NCBI RefSeq assembly: GCF_016908555.1
Contig: NZ_JAFBEE010000014.1
Span: 1 to 64,000 of the forward strand
Direction: 5' to 3'
DNA from: Alkaliphilus hydrothermalis
GTDB lineage: Bacteria; Bacillota; Clostridia; Peptostreptococcales; Natronincolaceae
Length of the DNA: 64,000 nucleotides
A program made the position numbers and the translations under genes. Below, one piece after another: positions 25,727 to 34,576 of the stretch (positions are counted from its first letter, which is position 1; each line of letters begins with the position of its first letter). The notes under the pieces are model-generated. The model searched no databases. It saw nothing but the letters and a program-made list of their open reading frames with translations, and was not told where the DNA came from.

Positions 25727-26538
25727 TATTCTTTGAATAAATGATAATAATCCTCAATATCTTTACCTTCACCTAAATCATTGACCAATCCAATAAGGGC
25801 CTCTAGTCCATTCTCTTCTACGTAGGACTTTACTAATCTAAAGGATTTTGTATAGGCCATGTATTGATCTAACTCATGAAATGAGTCTGTCAACTGTTGT
25901 AGAGTATATTCTCCATATGATAAATCGATTCCTTCTCCCCACTGATATTCATCAACCTCATATTCAAAGTAGAGACTAACCCCCTCTGTAAACCAGATAG
26001 GAAAGTTGCCTTTAGCTAAATGATCCACAAACAAATGGACCAACTCATGTAGAACAGGTCCTTCTTTGTAGAATATTTCAGTTAGTTCCTCTCCATCAGA
26101 TACCCAGTGGTTCGGATCTAAAATATGCAGGGTATCTCCATAATACACCCCCATAGGGGGTGTCCCTTTACGCAGCGTCGTAATTTTCATCATTGGTTGT
26201 GGATTATCGTATAAAATCAATAGTATCTTTTCATTAGGTTGGTATTTAAACAATTTAACTACCTTATTAAACTTGTCCTCTGCTGTTTCAGCTACTAAAT
26301 CCAATACTTCTTTATCAACTTCTTGATATTTTATAATAAAATTGTCCGTCTCCAACTGATTATAGTTTCTTACTTGAAACGCCACCATCTGATGTTCAAA
26401 ATATCTAATCGCAGGATTAACAGCTGCTATCATCTTGCCTTTGCCCATAACACCTATCAATAGGATACAAGCAAATAGTACTACCATTATAGGCTTCCAT
26501 TTTGGAGTAGGACGTTTTCTCGTTAGTACTTTTTCCAT
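25726..26538 (-). CDS. Membrane-anchored HEXXH metalloprotease-like protein (peptidase MA-like)
   Basis: A 270-residue protein with one N-terminal membrane helix (about 16-32) and an extracellular domain. The zinc motif HELVH is at 164-168, with the third ligand Glu185 in WFTEGVS, the gluzincin arrangement. This fits the peptidase MA-like family. The natural substrate is unknown. It lies just upstream of walR on the same strand and opposite the subtilase gene. Activity is inferred from the motif. Confidence 0.8.
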   Translation of the reverse strand: MEKVLTRKRPTPKWKPIMVVLFACILLIGVMGKGKMIAAVNPAIRYFEHQMVAFQVRNYNQLETDNFIIKYQEVDKEVLDLVAETAEDKFNKVVKLFKYQPNEKILLILYDNPQPMMKITTLRKGTPPMGVYYGDTLHILDPNHWVSDGEELTEIFYKEGPVLHELVHLFVDHLAKGNFPIWFTEGVSLYFEYEVDEYQWGEGIDLSYGEYTLQQLTDSFHELDQYMAYTKSFRLVKSYVEENGLEALIGLVNDLGEGKDIEDYYHLFKE

Positions 26539-26721
26539 AGCTATCCCTCCTTTACACTGAGCTATGTAAGGTCTTGGGGGATAGTTCTTATATATTATAG
26601 CATATTGTTATGTAAACTTCTACAATGGTGAATTTACAATATATGTATACCCTTTTTTTAATCACTTTTTTAAATCATCGGCATATCTTATATTAGAATC
26701 TTTTTTAAAGGGGGCCTAATT

Positions 26722-28014
26722 GTGTTTGGATATAGAAATATAATAGAAGATGTTTTAATTGAAAAGTTGATGGGCTCTGAGGAAGAGCATATCCCCGTAA
26801 TAATTACAGCTAAGGATTGTCAATGTGATGACCTTGAAGCCTTTGTCCAAAAACTAGGAGGAAAAGTAAAGCACAAATTTGATATTATTAATGCAGTGGC
26901 GGTTTACCTTCCACCGGTGGGTGTACGAAATGTTGCTAGAGAAAGGGTAATACAGAAGATTTTCTTTGATGATATGGCCTTTAAATTAATGGATATTGCT
27001 TCTGTTACTGTGGGTTCTGATTTTGCCAATGAACATAATTTAACAGGAAAAAATGTAGGTGTGGCTGTAATCGATACAGGTGTTCATCCCCATAGCGACT
27101 TAGTCACACCAAATAACAGAATTATTGCCTTTAAGGATTTTGTAAATAATAAACACCAGCCCTATGATGATGATGGCCATGGCACCCATGTGGCAGGTAT
27201 TATTGCAGGAAATGGTTTTTCTTCAAAGGGTAAACTCATGGGGGTTGCCCCCGATGCAAATATTATCGGGGTTAAGGTTTTAAATGAAGATGGTGGTGGT
27301 AGTATTTCAGATGTAATAGCAGGAATTCAATGGGCTATTCAAAATCGTAAACGCTACAATATCAAAGTACTAACATTATCTTTAGGTGCTACAGCCAAGA
27401 AAAGTTATCAAGATGATCCCCTATGTCAGGCAGTCGATGCTGCTGTTAAAAATGGCATAACAGTAGTTACTGCTGCAGGAAACAATGGCCCTGAAATCGA
27501 AACCATTAACTCACCTGCAATTAGCCCAAATGTTATTGCTGTTGGGGCCTGCGATGACAGGGCGTCAAATACTCCTAGAAACGTAAAAATCGCAGATTTC
27601 TCCAGTAGAGGGCCTACAATAGACGGTTTAAATAAACCAGATATTCTAGCTCCTGGTGTTGACATCCAATCCTTAAGTAATGAGGGAAATAAATATAGAA
27701 GTTTATCCGGGACTTCTATGGCAGCACCTATTGTAGCTGGCTGTGCAGCTCTACTATATGAAAAGAACCCCAATCTAACGCCAGCAGAAACCAAGAGATA
27801 CATTATTGGTAATGCCCTCCCTCTAGGGATGAATCCTGATACCCAAGGGGCTGGCTTGTTGGATATTAAAACTATGGTCAATGAAATTGATCCAAATCCT
27901 GTTCCAAAAAATCCAGCTAAAAATCCTAGCTCCAAGAATCCGCAAAATCTCTTAGCTGGCCATGGAAGCTGGTTCTGGGTTCTAGTACTAGTCATAGTTC
28001 TTTTACTTCTATAA
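26722..28014 (+). CDS. S8 subtilisin-like serine protease with C-terminal membrane anchor
   Basis: A 430-residue subtilase. The catalytic triad is Asp118 (VIDTGVHPHSD), His153 (DGHGTHVAGI) and Ser332 (GTSMAAP), with Asn254 in the oxyanion site. No signal peptide is visible. The last 17 residues are strongly hydrophobic (FWVLVLVIVLLLL) after a Pro/Lys/Asn-rich spacer, so it is probably held to the membrane by its tail. The side of the membrane is unclear. A GTG start follows AAAGGGGG. A shared terminator follows. Confidence 0.9.
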   Translation: MFGYRNIIEDVLIEKLMGSEEEHIPVIITAKDCQCDDLEAFVQKLGGKVKHKFDIINAVAVYLPPVGVRNVARERVIQKIFFDDMAFKLMDIASVTVGSDFANEHNLTGKNVGVAVIDTGVHPHSDLVTPNNRIIAFKDFVNNKHQPYDDDGHGTHVAGIIAGNGFSSKGKLMGVAPDANIIGVKVLNEDGGGSISDVIAGIQWAIQNRKRYNIKVLTLSLGATAKKSYQDDPLCQAVDAAVKNGITVVTAAGNNGPEIETINSPAISPNVIAVGACDDRASNTPRNVKIADFSSRGPTIDGLNKPDILAPGVDIQSLSNEGNKYRSLSGTSMAAPIVAGCAALLYEKNPNLTPAETKRYIIGNALPLGMNPDTQGAGLLDIKTMVNEIDPNPVPKNPAKNPSSKNPQNLLAGHGSWFWVLVLVIVLLLL

Positions 28015-28017
28015 AAA

Positions 28018-28046
28018 AAAAGCGTGACCGGTGGGTCACGTTTTTT
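28018..28046. terminator. Bidirectional terminator between subtilase and M23 genes
   Basis: CGTGACC (28023-28029) pairs with GGTCACG (28034-28040), with A- and T-runs on both sides. It serves the two convergent genes. Confidence 0.85.
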
Positions 28047-28057
28047 CTATATCTTAT

Positions 28058-29542
28058 TTAATACTTTACAAATTTTGATGGGTTAATTGCTTTACCATTC
28101 TTTCTTACTTCAAAGTGTAAATGGGGTCCAGTACTTCTACCAGTGTTTCCGACAGTTGCTATTTTCTGCCCCTTGTATACTCTCTCACCTTTTTTAACTA
28201 ATAATTTATTAGCATGGGCATAGTAGGTTTGATAGCCATTTTCATGATCAATAATTACTAAGTTTCCATAAGCCCCGTTTCTTCCAGAAAAAGATACTCT
28301 TCCTCCATCTGCTGCTGTTATTGGTGTACCAATACTATTGGCTATATCAATACCTTGGTGCATTTTTCCCCATCTCATACCATAGGGAGATGTTAATCTT
28401 CCACGGGCTGGACTAGCAAATATACCAGTTGCCATTGTTTTAGGTCTTGGTTTTGTACCTTTTGCAATAAGCTTTTCCGTAGGTTCCGAAACAATTTTTT
28501 CTTCTAATACTTCCCTACCTACTTCAACACCATTTTTCTTAACAATAAAAGCTTTTAATTCTTTTTTCCCCTCTAATCCTTGCTTCAGTATTTTACTATC
28601 GCCTTCATATAGAGAACTGGTTTCTTCATATTTTGTATTAAAAGGAATCGTTTCTACTAGCTCAACATACTCCTTGGTCTGTACTGATATAAATGGTTTT
28701 GGCACAACAAGGCTAATCTTTTGACCAATCTTCAATCGATCAGGATTCATGTCTGGATTTGCCTTTACAATATCCTCCACCGATAAATTATACTTACTTG
28801 CGATAGTCCAGGTACTTTCTCCACTGGCTACCTCGTGAATCTTTTCTTCATCTGTTCCTTTTATAATGTAATTGACGGCATCCTCTTTCGTTTTAATCAT
28901 GCCAGCTTCTGTGACCTTATCTACTAATTCTACTACTTCACTAAATTTAATTTCTTCGTATTTAGTACCCTCTTGATTTAAAAAAGGTGCTTTTATATTT
29001 TCCAATATTTCCTCGGCAGTCTTTCGATCCTTTACTAAAAGCACTTCCTTGCCATCTACAACCAAAGCCACCGACTTAACTTGAAAGTTTAATATACTCT
29101 TTATATTTTTAATCATATTAGCTTCTTCTGTAATCTTTGTATCATCAGCCTTAACTTGGTTAAATGTAATATTTTCTGGATCCACCATTTCCTGCTGATA
29201 GGTATTCTCTACCTCTTCTTTAACAGCATTATAAGCCTCCCAAAAAGCTTCTTCATTCCTTACTACACCCAGTACTTTGTCATCTAGTTGTATTTCATAA
29301 GCTGCCAATGTACCCTCCATCCAAAAGCTTGTCACTAGTGTCAAGCACAGTATCAAAGATACTAAAGCCACAGCTCCACCGAGATATTTCTTTTTGTTTA
29401 ATGGACTTTGTCGATGATAAGCCGAGATCCCCGTATGTACATTTCTCTTTATCCGATGGGAAACTTTAATATATCTAACATTAGCTCTCCTAAGAAGTAA
29501 TTGTATTCTCTTTTTGTAAAGCTCCATATTCTTTTGGTTCAT
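28058..29542 (-). CDS. LysM and M23 peptidoglycan endopeptidase
   Basis: A 494-residue envelope protein. It has one membrane helix (about 54-73), a long spacer, a LysM peptidoglycan-binding domain (about 235-280), a G5-like region (about 285-362) and an M23 metallopeptidase domain (about 370-490). Zinc ligands are His395 and Asp399 (HQGIDIA) and His476 (HLHFEV); His443 is catalytic. It should cut peptide cross-links in peptidoglycan, and proteins of this layout also act during sporulation. It is a single gene near the WalRK operon and may belong to its regulon (inference). Confidence 0.92.
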   Translation of the reverse strand: MNQKNMELYKKRIQLLLRRANVRYIKVSHRIKRNVHTGISAYHRQSPLNKKKYLGGAVALVSLILCLTLVTSFWMEGTLAAYEIQLDDKVLGVVRNEEAFWEAYNAVKEEVENTYQQEMVDPENITFNQVKADDTKITEEANMIKNIKSILNFQVKSVALVVDGKEVLLVKDRKTAEEILENIKAPFLNQEGTKYEEIKFSEVVELVDKVTEAGMIKTKEDAVNYIIKGTDEEKIHEVASGESTWTIASKYNLSVEDIVKANPDMNPDRLKIGQKISLVVPKPFISVQTKEYVELVETIPFNTKYEETSSLYEGDSKILKQGLEGKKELKAFIVKKNGVEVGREVLEEKIVSEPTEKLIAKGTKPRPKTMATGIFASPARGRLTSPYGMRWGKMHQGIDIANSIGTPITAADGGRVSFSGRNGAYGNLVIIDHENGYQTYYAHANKLLVKKGERVYKGQKIATVGNTGRSTGPHLHFEVRKNGKAINPSKFVKY

Positions 29543-29740
29543 TTTATAAAACTCCTCTCAAAGTTATGGGCTTGTGAATTTATCTATAAAATTAGGGCTA
29601 CAGTTCTATTTTTTAAATTTTTCTAGGACTTTTGTAATGATTTTGTAATATTCACCCTATTATTATATAATAATTATTTTGAACTATTCAACCCCAAACT
29701 AATGTTTGCACTAAAAGTATATTTCCCAATATTATGTTTT

Positions 29741-31243
29741 TTATTCAATTTTTACATTTAGCCACTCTTCAAAGGTTGATTTTAAATCTTTTTGGCTGTT
29801 TTTTTGTAAAATCATGTAGAAGTTTTCTGTTGTGGCATTCTTAAATTTATATTCACTATAATATTCTTTTATAGCTTTACGGAAAGCTTCGTCTCCCATT
29901 TCTTGTCTGAGATGATCAATAAATAATGCACCTCTGCTATATACAATACTACTATACTCTAAAGAATTATCAAATTCTGCTAAGCTTCTCATAATCCCTT
30001 CTCCCCTATCTGCCTTAAGGTCTAAGAAATTTTCATATTGAGCCTTAATCATTTTCTCTTGGATTTGCTGCTTTATATGTGTACCATACTTTTCTTCAAA
30101 GTATAATAATGTAGAGTATTCTGTCAGGGCTTCATCTAGCCATGGTTCTGTCACCTCATTGTTGCCAACTATACCATACCACCACTGATGAGCAATCTCA
30201 TGGGCTATGACATATTCAAGTGGAAAATCTTCTTCCATTGTATATAGGCCATCACCAATCATCACTAGATTGGGATATTCCATTCCCCCTAAGGAGAAAT
30301 TACAGGCCACCACTGATAACTGCTTGTAGGGGTATTTGCCGAAAATCCGATTAAATACTTCTAAAGAATCCACTGCTACCTTTAAAGCAACTTCCTTCTT
30401 TTCTCCTTTAATCGTATAGGACTGTATTGTGGTGTCCTCTACTTTTACTCCTTTTACATCAAAGTCTTTGCTTAAAATCATTCCAAAATCCCTAACACCC
30501 TCTGTCTTTATTTTGTAGGTGGTTATGGTATCCTTCTCCTTCTTACTTTCAATATTTCCTGTAGTTGCCAATATATATTCTGATGGAATGTCAATTGTAA
30601 CTTCATATTCTGCAACTTCACTATAAAAGGGGTCTCCAATGGCATAATAGGGATCTAAATTCCAACCCTGCTGATCGTATACTGCCAAAATAGGATACCA
30701 GTTTGTTATATTTACAGTATTGTCTCCATACCCCATTCTAGCTAATACATTAGGTAATTTAACCTCAAAGTTTATTTCAAAGGTTCTTTCCTCTCCTATT
30801 TCAATAGCTTTTTGAGGTGTCACCCTAAGAACAGTTTCTCCATCCCCCATTACCTTATGATAAATTAGTTTATTGTTCTCTTTGACATTATTTATCTTGA
30901 TCCAGCCAGGATTAAATCCATTTGGATAGACAAACTCCATATCCCCCTCCTCAAATGGTACATTATTTTTCTTCTTAAATATGTTGGGGTATATATGAAA
31001 ATATACATTTTCAAAACTACTATCAAAATTATTCTTAAATGTAATCGTTTGATTACTTTTTAAAGTCATAGACCCTTCGTCAAAAACCGTCTGTATTTTA
31101 TAAAGATTATATTGTTCCTCATTAATCCATATACCGGATGCCCTCTGGATAGGTGGATATTCAACGTAAAATTGAAAGCATAAAGTTAAAAATAGTATCC
31201 CAAATACGATAACTAATGATTTGAATCTTCTGCTGAGTCTCAA
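29741..31243 (-). CDS. M1 family aminopeptidase-like membrane protein
   Basis: A 500-residue protein with an N-terminal membrane helix (about 8-26). The M1 exopeptidase motif GGMEYP is at 319-324, and the zinc site HEIAH is at 348-352 with Glu371, the HEXXH-X18-E spacing. It is shorter than PepN (about 850) because the C-terminal helical domain is missing, as in many clostridial surface M1 proteins. It probably cuts peptides outside the membrane. The ATG follows a GGGGGGA-like site. It is a single gene, divergent from the DnaD-domain gene. Confidence 0.88.
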   Translation of the reverse strand: MRLSRRFKSLVIVFGILFLTLCFQFYVEYPPIQRASGIWINEEQYNLYKIQTVFDEGSMTLKSNQTITFKNNFDSSFENVYFHIYPNIFKKKNNVPFEEGDMEFVYPNGFNPGWIKINNVKENNKLIYHKVMGDGETVLRVTPQKAIEIGEERTFEINFEVKLPNVLARMGYGDNTVNITNWYPILAVYDQQGWNLDPYYAIGDPFYSEVAEYEVTIDIPSEYILATTGNIESKKEKDTITTYKIKTEGVRDFGMILSKDFDVKGVKVEDTTIQSYTIKGEKKEVALKVAVDSLEVFNRIFGKYPYKQLSVVACNFSLGGMEYPNLVMIGDGLYTMEEDFPLEYVIAHEIAHQWWYGIVGNNEVTEPWLDEALTEYSTLLYFEEKYGTHIKQQIQEKMIKAQYENFLDLKADRGEGIMRSLAEFDNSLEYSSIVYSRGALFIDHLRQEMGDEAFRKAIKEYYSEYKFKNATTENFYMILQKNSQKDLKSTFEEWLNVKIE

Positions 31244-31376
31244 TCTACTCCCCCCTCACATGAAAATTTATGCTATATAATTGTATGAAATATAATTGTA
31301 TATTATGTTCTAAAGGATAAAACTCTTTATGTATGTTATAATAGAGCATAAAGTTTTTAATACAGGAGGGATTCAT

Positions 31377-32474
31377 ATGGGCTTTATTATAAATCCACCT
31401 TCAATCGACTTGGGGGATACCCCTATAGAAAACATTTTTCTTGATGTCTATATGCCGATGGCCAATGGAACCTTTGTTAAAGTATATTTATTGGCTTATA
31501 AGTATGCTCTGGATACAAAATCCTTAGGTCCAGAAGAAGACAATAAGTTCAATAATGCTACCTTGGCTAAGCATCTAAAAATTCCATTAGCAGACGTTCT
31601 GTCAGCATGGGACTTTTGGGAGGATAAACAGATTATAAAGAAGCATTTTACTTCGGAGGATGAAGATGAAACAAACTACTCAGTTGAATTTGTCAGCTTG
31701 AAACAACTCTATATTGATAACACCTATAAGCGTATTCAAGCTAAGGATAATCGTTCAAAAGCTGAAGCTGAAGAATCCTTTTCTTTAACCACTAAGGACT
31801 TGGTGGAGGCAAATCAAGTGCCGATGATTAAAGAAATGTTTGTAGAGATTAATGCCGTCATGAATAGACCTCTAGTACCTAATGAGAAACGAACTGTCCT
31901 AGAGTGGTTTCACCAATTTAATATTGAACCACCATTAATTATTAAAGCATTTAGCTTCTGTAAGCATAAAAAGAAGATTAAAAACGTTAATTATGTAGGT
32001 GGCGTCATCCGCAACTGGTATGATCAGAACATCACCACAGTTGAGCAGCTACAGGAGTATCTATTGAAACAGGGAGAACGGTACGGAGTATATGACAGGG
32101 TCTATAAAGCCCTGGGATTTGGCTATAGATCCCCTGCTGAAGCCGACATGAAGATCATGGATCAATGGATAGATGAATATAAATTTACATTGGAAATTAT
32201 CTTAAAGGCATGTGAAAATTCCAGTAAGACCTCCAATCCTAATATAAACTACATCCATAGCATATTGACGGACTGGTATAACAAGGGTATAAAGACACTA
32301 GATGACATACAACTACTGGATGTAAAAAAAGATACTCCTTCCCCTAAGAAGCCTTTTGCTTCTACTAAGGAACCTCGTTTTAAAACTAGATTTCATCTTT
32401 CGGAGAGTCGTGGAGATAAATATTCAAATGACGAGATAGAAAAAATGCTTTTAGAAAAGCAAAAAAGAAATTAG
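31377..32474 (+). CDS. DnaD domain-containing replication initiation protein
   Basis: A 365-residue protein. The N-terminal winged-helix part begins MGFIINPPSIDLGDTPIEN. Two DnaD/DnaB-type C-terminal domains follow, at about 150-220 and 230-300; their ends NYVGGVIRNWYDQNI and NYIHSILTDWYNKGI carry the YxxxILxxW signature. It takes part in loading the replicative helicase. ATG at 31377 follows ACAGGAGGG; the frame is open upstream without a site. It is coupled to the helicase loader gene 19 bases downstream. Confidence 0.92.
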   Translation: MGFIINPPSIDLGDTPIENIFLDVYMPMANGTFVKVYLLAYKYALDTKSLGPEEDNKFNNATLAKHLKIPLADVLSAWDFWEDKQIIKKHFTSEDEDETNYSVEFVSLKQLYIDNTYKRIQAKDNRSKAEAEESFSLTTKDLVEANQVPMIKEMFVEINAVMNRPLVPNEKRTVLEWFHQFNIEPPLIIKAFSFCKHKKKIKNVNYVGGVIRNWYDQNITTVEQLQEYLLKQGERYGVYDRVYKALGFGYRSPAEADMKIMDQWIDEYKFTLEIILKACENSSKTSNPNINYIHSILTDWYNKGIKTLDDIQLLDVKKDTPSPKKPFASTKEPRFKTRFHLSESRGDKYSNDEIEKMLLEKQKRN

Positions 32475-32493
32475 GAGTAAAGGATGAAGGCTG

Positions 32494-33474
32494 ATGAAGA
32501 ATAATAAAAGTTTTATAAACGACATTTTAAGGGATTTAGAAAGAAGGAGGGACAAAGCCAAAAGAGAAAAGGAACAACGAATAGAAGAAATCTATTCAAA
32601 GATTCCCCGCATTGCTGAAATAGACAGCGAGATTACACGAATTAGTATTAACATTTCAAGATCTATTTTGAATCAAGCGGGTGACCCTACAAAAGCCCTC
32701 AGTGAATTAAAGTCAAGGCTTGAGGTATTGAAGCAGGAAAAGGCCTTCCTCTTAACAGAGAATAATGTCCCAGTGCAATATCTAGAGGAACAATATCAAT
32801 GTGCCCAATGTCAAGATAGGGGTTTTTTAACTACTGGTGAGAAGTGTAGCTGTCTAAAACAACAGCTGATCAACAGGGCTTATTCTATGTCCAATTTGAC
32901 AAATGTTCTTTCAAAAGAAAACTTTCAATCCTTTAATATAAATTTATTTTCAAATGAATCTGTGGCAGGTCAAGACCTAAGTCCAAGAGAAAATATGCTA
33001 CAAGTACTAAATGTATGTGAGGGATTTGTCTTTAATTTTGAAAAGAATAATGAAGAGAATTTATTATTCTATGGACCTACAGGGCTAGGTAAGACCTTTT
33101 TAACGAATTGTATCGCTAAAGCACTACTGGATAAGGGAAAAATCGTAGTCTATCAAACAGCCTTTAAGATATTTGAAGTCCTTGAAGGTATTCGATTCCA
33201 CAATGCTCAAGATAAGAGTAGTTACCAACTATTATTTGATGCTGACCTACTGATTATCGACGACCTGGGTACAGAGATTACCAACACCTTTACCAATAGT
33301 GAGTTATTTAATATTATTAATAGTAGATTATTGGCAAACAAAAAAACCATCATCTCCACCAATCTAACCCTAAAGGATATCATGACAAGTTATGATGATC
33401 GTATATTCTCTAGACTATTTTCTAAATATACTCTACTAAAATTCTATGGAAATGATTTGAGATGGCAAACTTAA
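32494..33474 (+). CDS. dnaI: DnaI/DnaC-like helicase loader (AAA+ ATPase)
   Basis: A 326-residue protein. A charged N-terminal helix region is followed by a cysteine cluster (Cys103, Cys106, Cys118, Cys120), probably a zinc site. The AAA+ domain has Walker A GPTGLGKT at 194-201 and Walker B LLIIDDLG. It loads the DnaB helicase encoded at 38518-39858. It is cotranscribed with the DnaD-domain gene, matching the DnaB/DnaD-DnaI partnership of Firmicutes. The choice between dnaI and dnaC as symbol is conventional. Confidence 0.9.
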   Translation: MKNNKSFINDILRDLERRRDKAKREKEQRIEEIYSKIPRIAEIDSEITRISINISRSILNQAGDPTKALSELKSRLEVLKQEKAFLLTENNVPVQYLEEQYQCAQCQDRGFLTTGEKCSCLKQQLINRAYSMSNLTNVLSKENFQSFNINLFSNESVAGQDLSPRENMLQVLNVCEGFVFNFEKNNEENLLFYGPTGLGKTFLTNCIAKALLDKGKIVVYQTAFKIFEVLEGIRFHNAQDKSSYQLLFDADLLIIDDLGTEITNTFTNSELFNIINSRLLANKKTIISTNLTLKDIMTSYDDRIFSRLFSKYTLLKFYGNDLRWQT

Positions 33475-33487
33475 AAAGACATATAAC

Positions 33488-33529
33488 AGGGCATCCTTTA
33501 TAGATACAATATCTGTAAAGGGATGCCCT
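33488..33529 (+). terminator. Terminator of the DnaD/DnaI operon
   Basis: AGGGCATCC pairs with GGATGCCCT and the stem continues inward to a three-base loop. It is a long, near-perfect hairpin just past the stop codon. The T-run is short. Confidence 0.7.
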
Positions 33530-33534
33530 TAAAA

Positions 33535-33975
33535 TTACTCAACTTCATCTTTCTTTATGTATTTATTTTTCCCGTTATATCCCCCCACAAGTACTCCCAA
33601 GAACCCAAAGTAATATAGCATTAAATTTATATCCAACTGGATTAATGCCTTAAAAGAAAAGACTATTCCAATGCTTGTAAATAAGTACATTACAGCATTT
33701 ACAACGCTAACTAAAACGTTTCTTCGATGTTCTTCCCCTACACCAGACCCTTCCCATCTAGCCACAGATGTTCTAATATTCATTACAACAACAAACCTAG
33801 AGAAAGTATGTATAAACACCGACATTATCACAGACCCCAATAAAAAAGAAAGGTTTTGTTGTAGATTACTACTAATCGGTCTGACCAAAACTACCCCACA
33901 AGCAATCAGTATTAGCAATACATGAGTAAACAGTACCATTTTCTCTAATTTTGATATTTTTAATTTTAATCCCAT
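33535..33975 (-). CDS. Hypothetical four-helix membrane protein
   Basis: A 146-residue protein with four hydrophobic segments at about 13-31, 44-63, 88-107 and 113-132. The end is lysine-rich. No family is recognised. ATG at 33975 follows GAGGGGGAAAGCT; an open frame upstream to 34101 has no ribosome binding site and an unlikely composition. It is convergent with the helicase loader gene. Confidence 0.7.
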   Translation of the reverse strand: MGLKLKISKLEKMVLFTHVLLILIACGVVLVRPISSNLQQNLSFLLGSVIMSVFIHTFSRFVVVMNIRTSVARWEGSGVGEEHRRNVLVSVVNAVMYLFTSIGIVFSFKALIQLDINLMLYYFGFLGVLVGGYNGKNKYIKKDEVE

Positions 33976-34107
33976 AGCTTTCCCCCTCAAAAGAATTAAT
34001 ATTATATAGGAAGAATTGGACCACCATCTATTTCTAATATATCTCCAATCGACCTTCCACAATATATTATTTTTTACATATTTAGTATAACACATCCACA
34101 CAAAAAA

Positions 34108-34129
34108 ACCTTACTCAAAAGAGTAAGGT
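34108..34129. terminator. Terminator of the tRNA genes
   Basis: ACCTTACTC and GAGTAAGGT pair around AAAA, with A- and T-runs on both sides. It lies just past tRNA-Glu. Confidence 0.8.
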
Positions 34130-34144
34130 TTTCATATGGCTTAT

Positions 34145-34219
34145 TGGTGACCCCTAGGGGAATCGAACCCCTGTTACCGCCGTGAAAGGGCGGTGTCTTA
34201 ACCGCTTGACCAAGGGGCC
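34145..34219 (-). tRNA. tRNA-Glu (anticodon TTC)
   Basis: A complete 75-nt cloverleaf with the CCA end encoded. The acceptor stem GGCCCCT pairs with AGGGGTC. The anticodon stem ACCGCC/GGCGGT holds the loop CTTTCAC, so the anticodon is TTC. The T-arm has GGTTCGATTCC. Confidence 0.97.
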
Positions 34220-34275
34220 AGTTCAATTCAGAAACCCCCGGTATTCCTCACCAAGAACAACTGAATTATAGGTAA

Positions 34276-34351
34276 TGGTGACCCATCCGCGACTCGAACG
34301 CGGGACACCCTGATTAAAAGTCAGGTGCTCTACCGACTGAGCTAATGGGTC
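34276..34351 (-). tRNA. tRNA-Lys (anticodon TTT)
   Basis: A complete 76-nt cloverleaf with encoded CCA. The acceptor stem is GACCCAT/ATGGGTC. The anticodon loop CTTTTAA gives TTT. The D-arm has AGCTCAGTCGGTAGAGC and the T-arm CGTTCGAGTCG. It lies upstream of tRNA-Glu in the same unit. Confidence 0.97.
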
Positions 34352-34513
34352 AGATGTACTAGCCACAGTTATATATAATATAGTATTCTTCGACATATGT
34401 CAACACATTTTGTCGAAAAAAATTACTGTCTGATTTTATTTTTTATTCTTGATTTCCTTAGGCTACAAATTTAGACTGGGATTTCATGTTAACAAAAACG
34501 GCTACAACTAAAA

Positions 34514-34549
34514 CACCCCACCCTCCTCATATCTTAGAAAAGTGGAGTG
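34514..34549 (-). terminator. Terminator of purA
   Basis: On the minus strand CACTCCAC pairs with GTGGGGTG (one G-T pair), followed by TTTTAG. It lies 28 bases beyond purA. Confidence 0.65.
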
Positions 34550-34576
34550 CTACTTATGTCATTGCTTTATTTATAC

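Noticed and set aside
27426..27995. Minus-strand 189-codon frame inside the subtilase gene
   Set aside because: It is antisense to a well-supported protease gene and its composition reflects the reverse complement of that gene.
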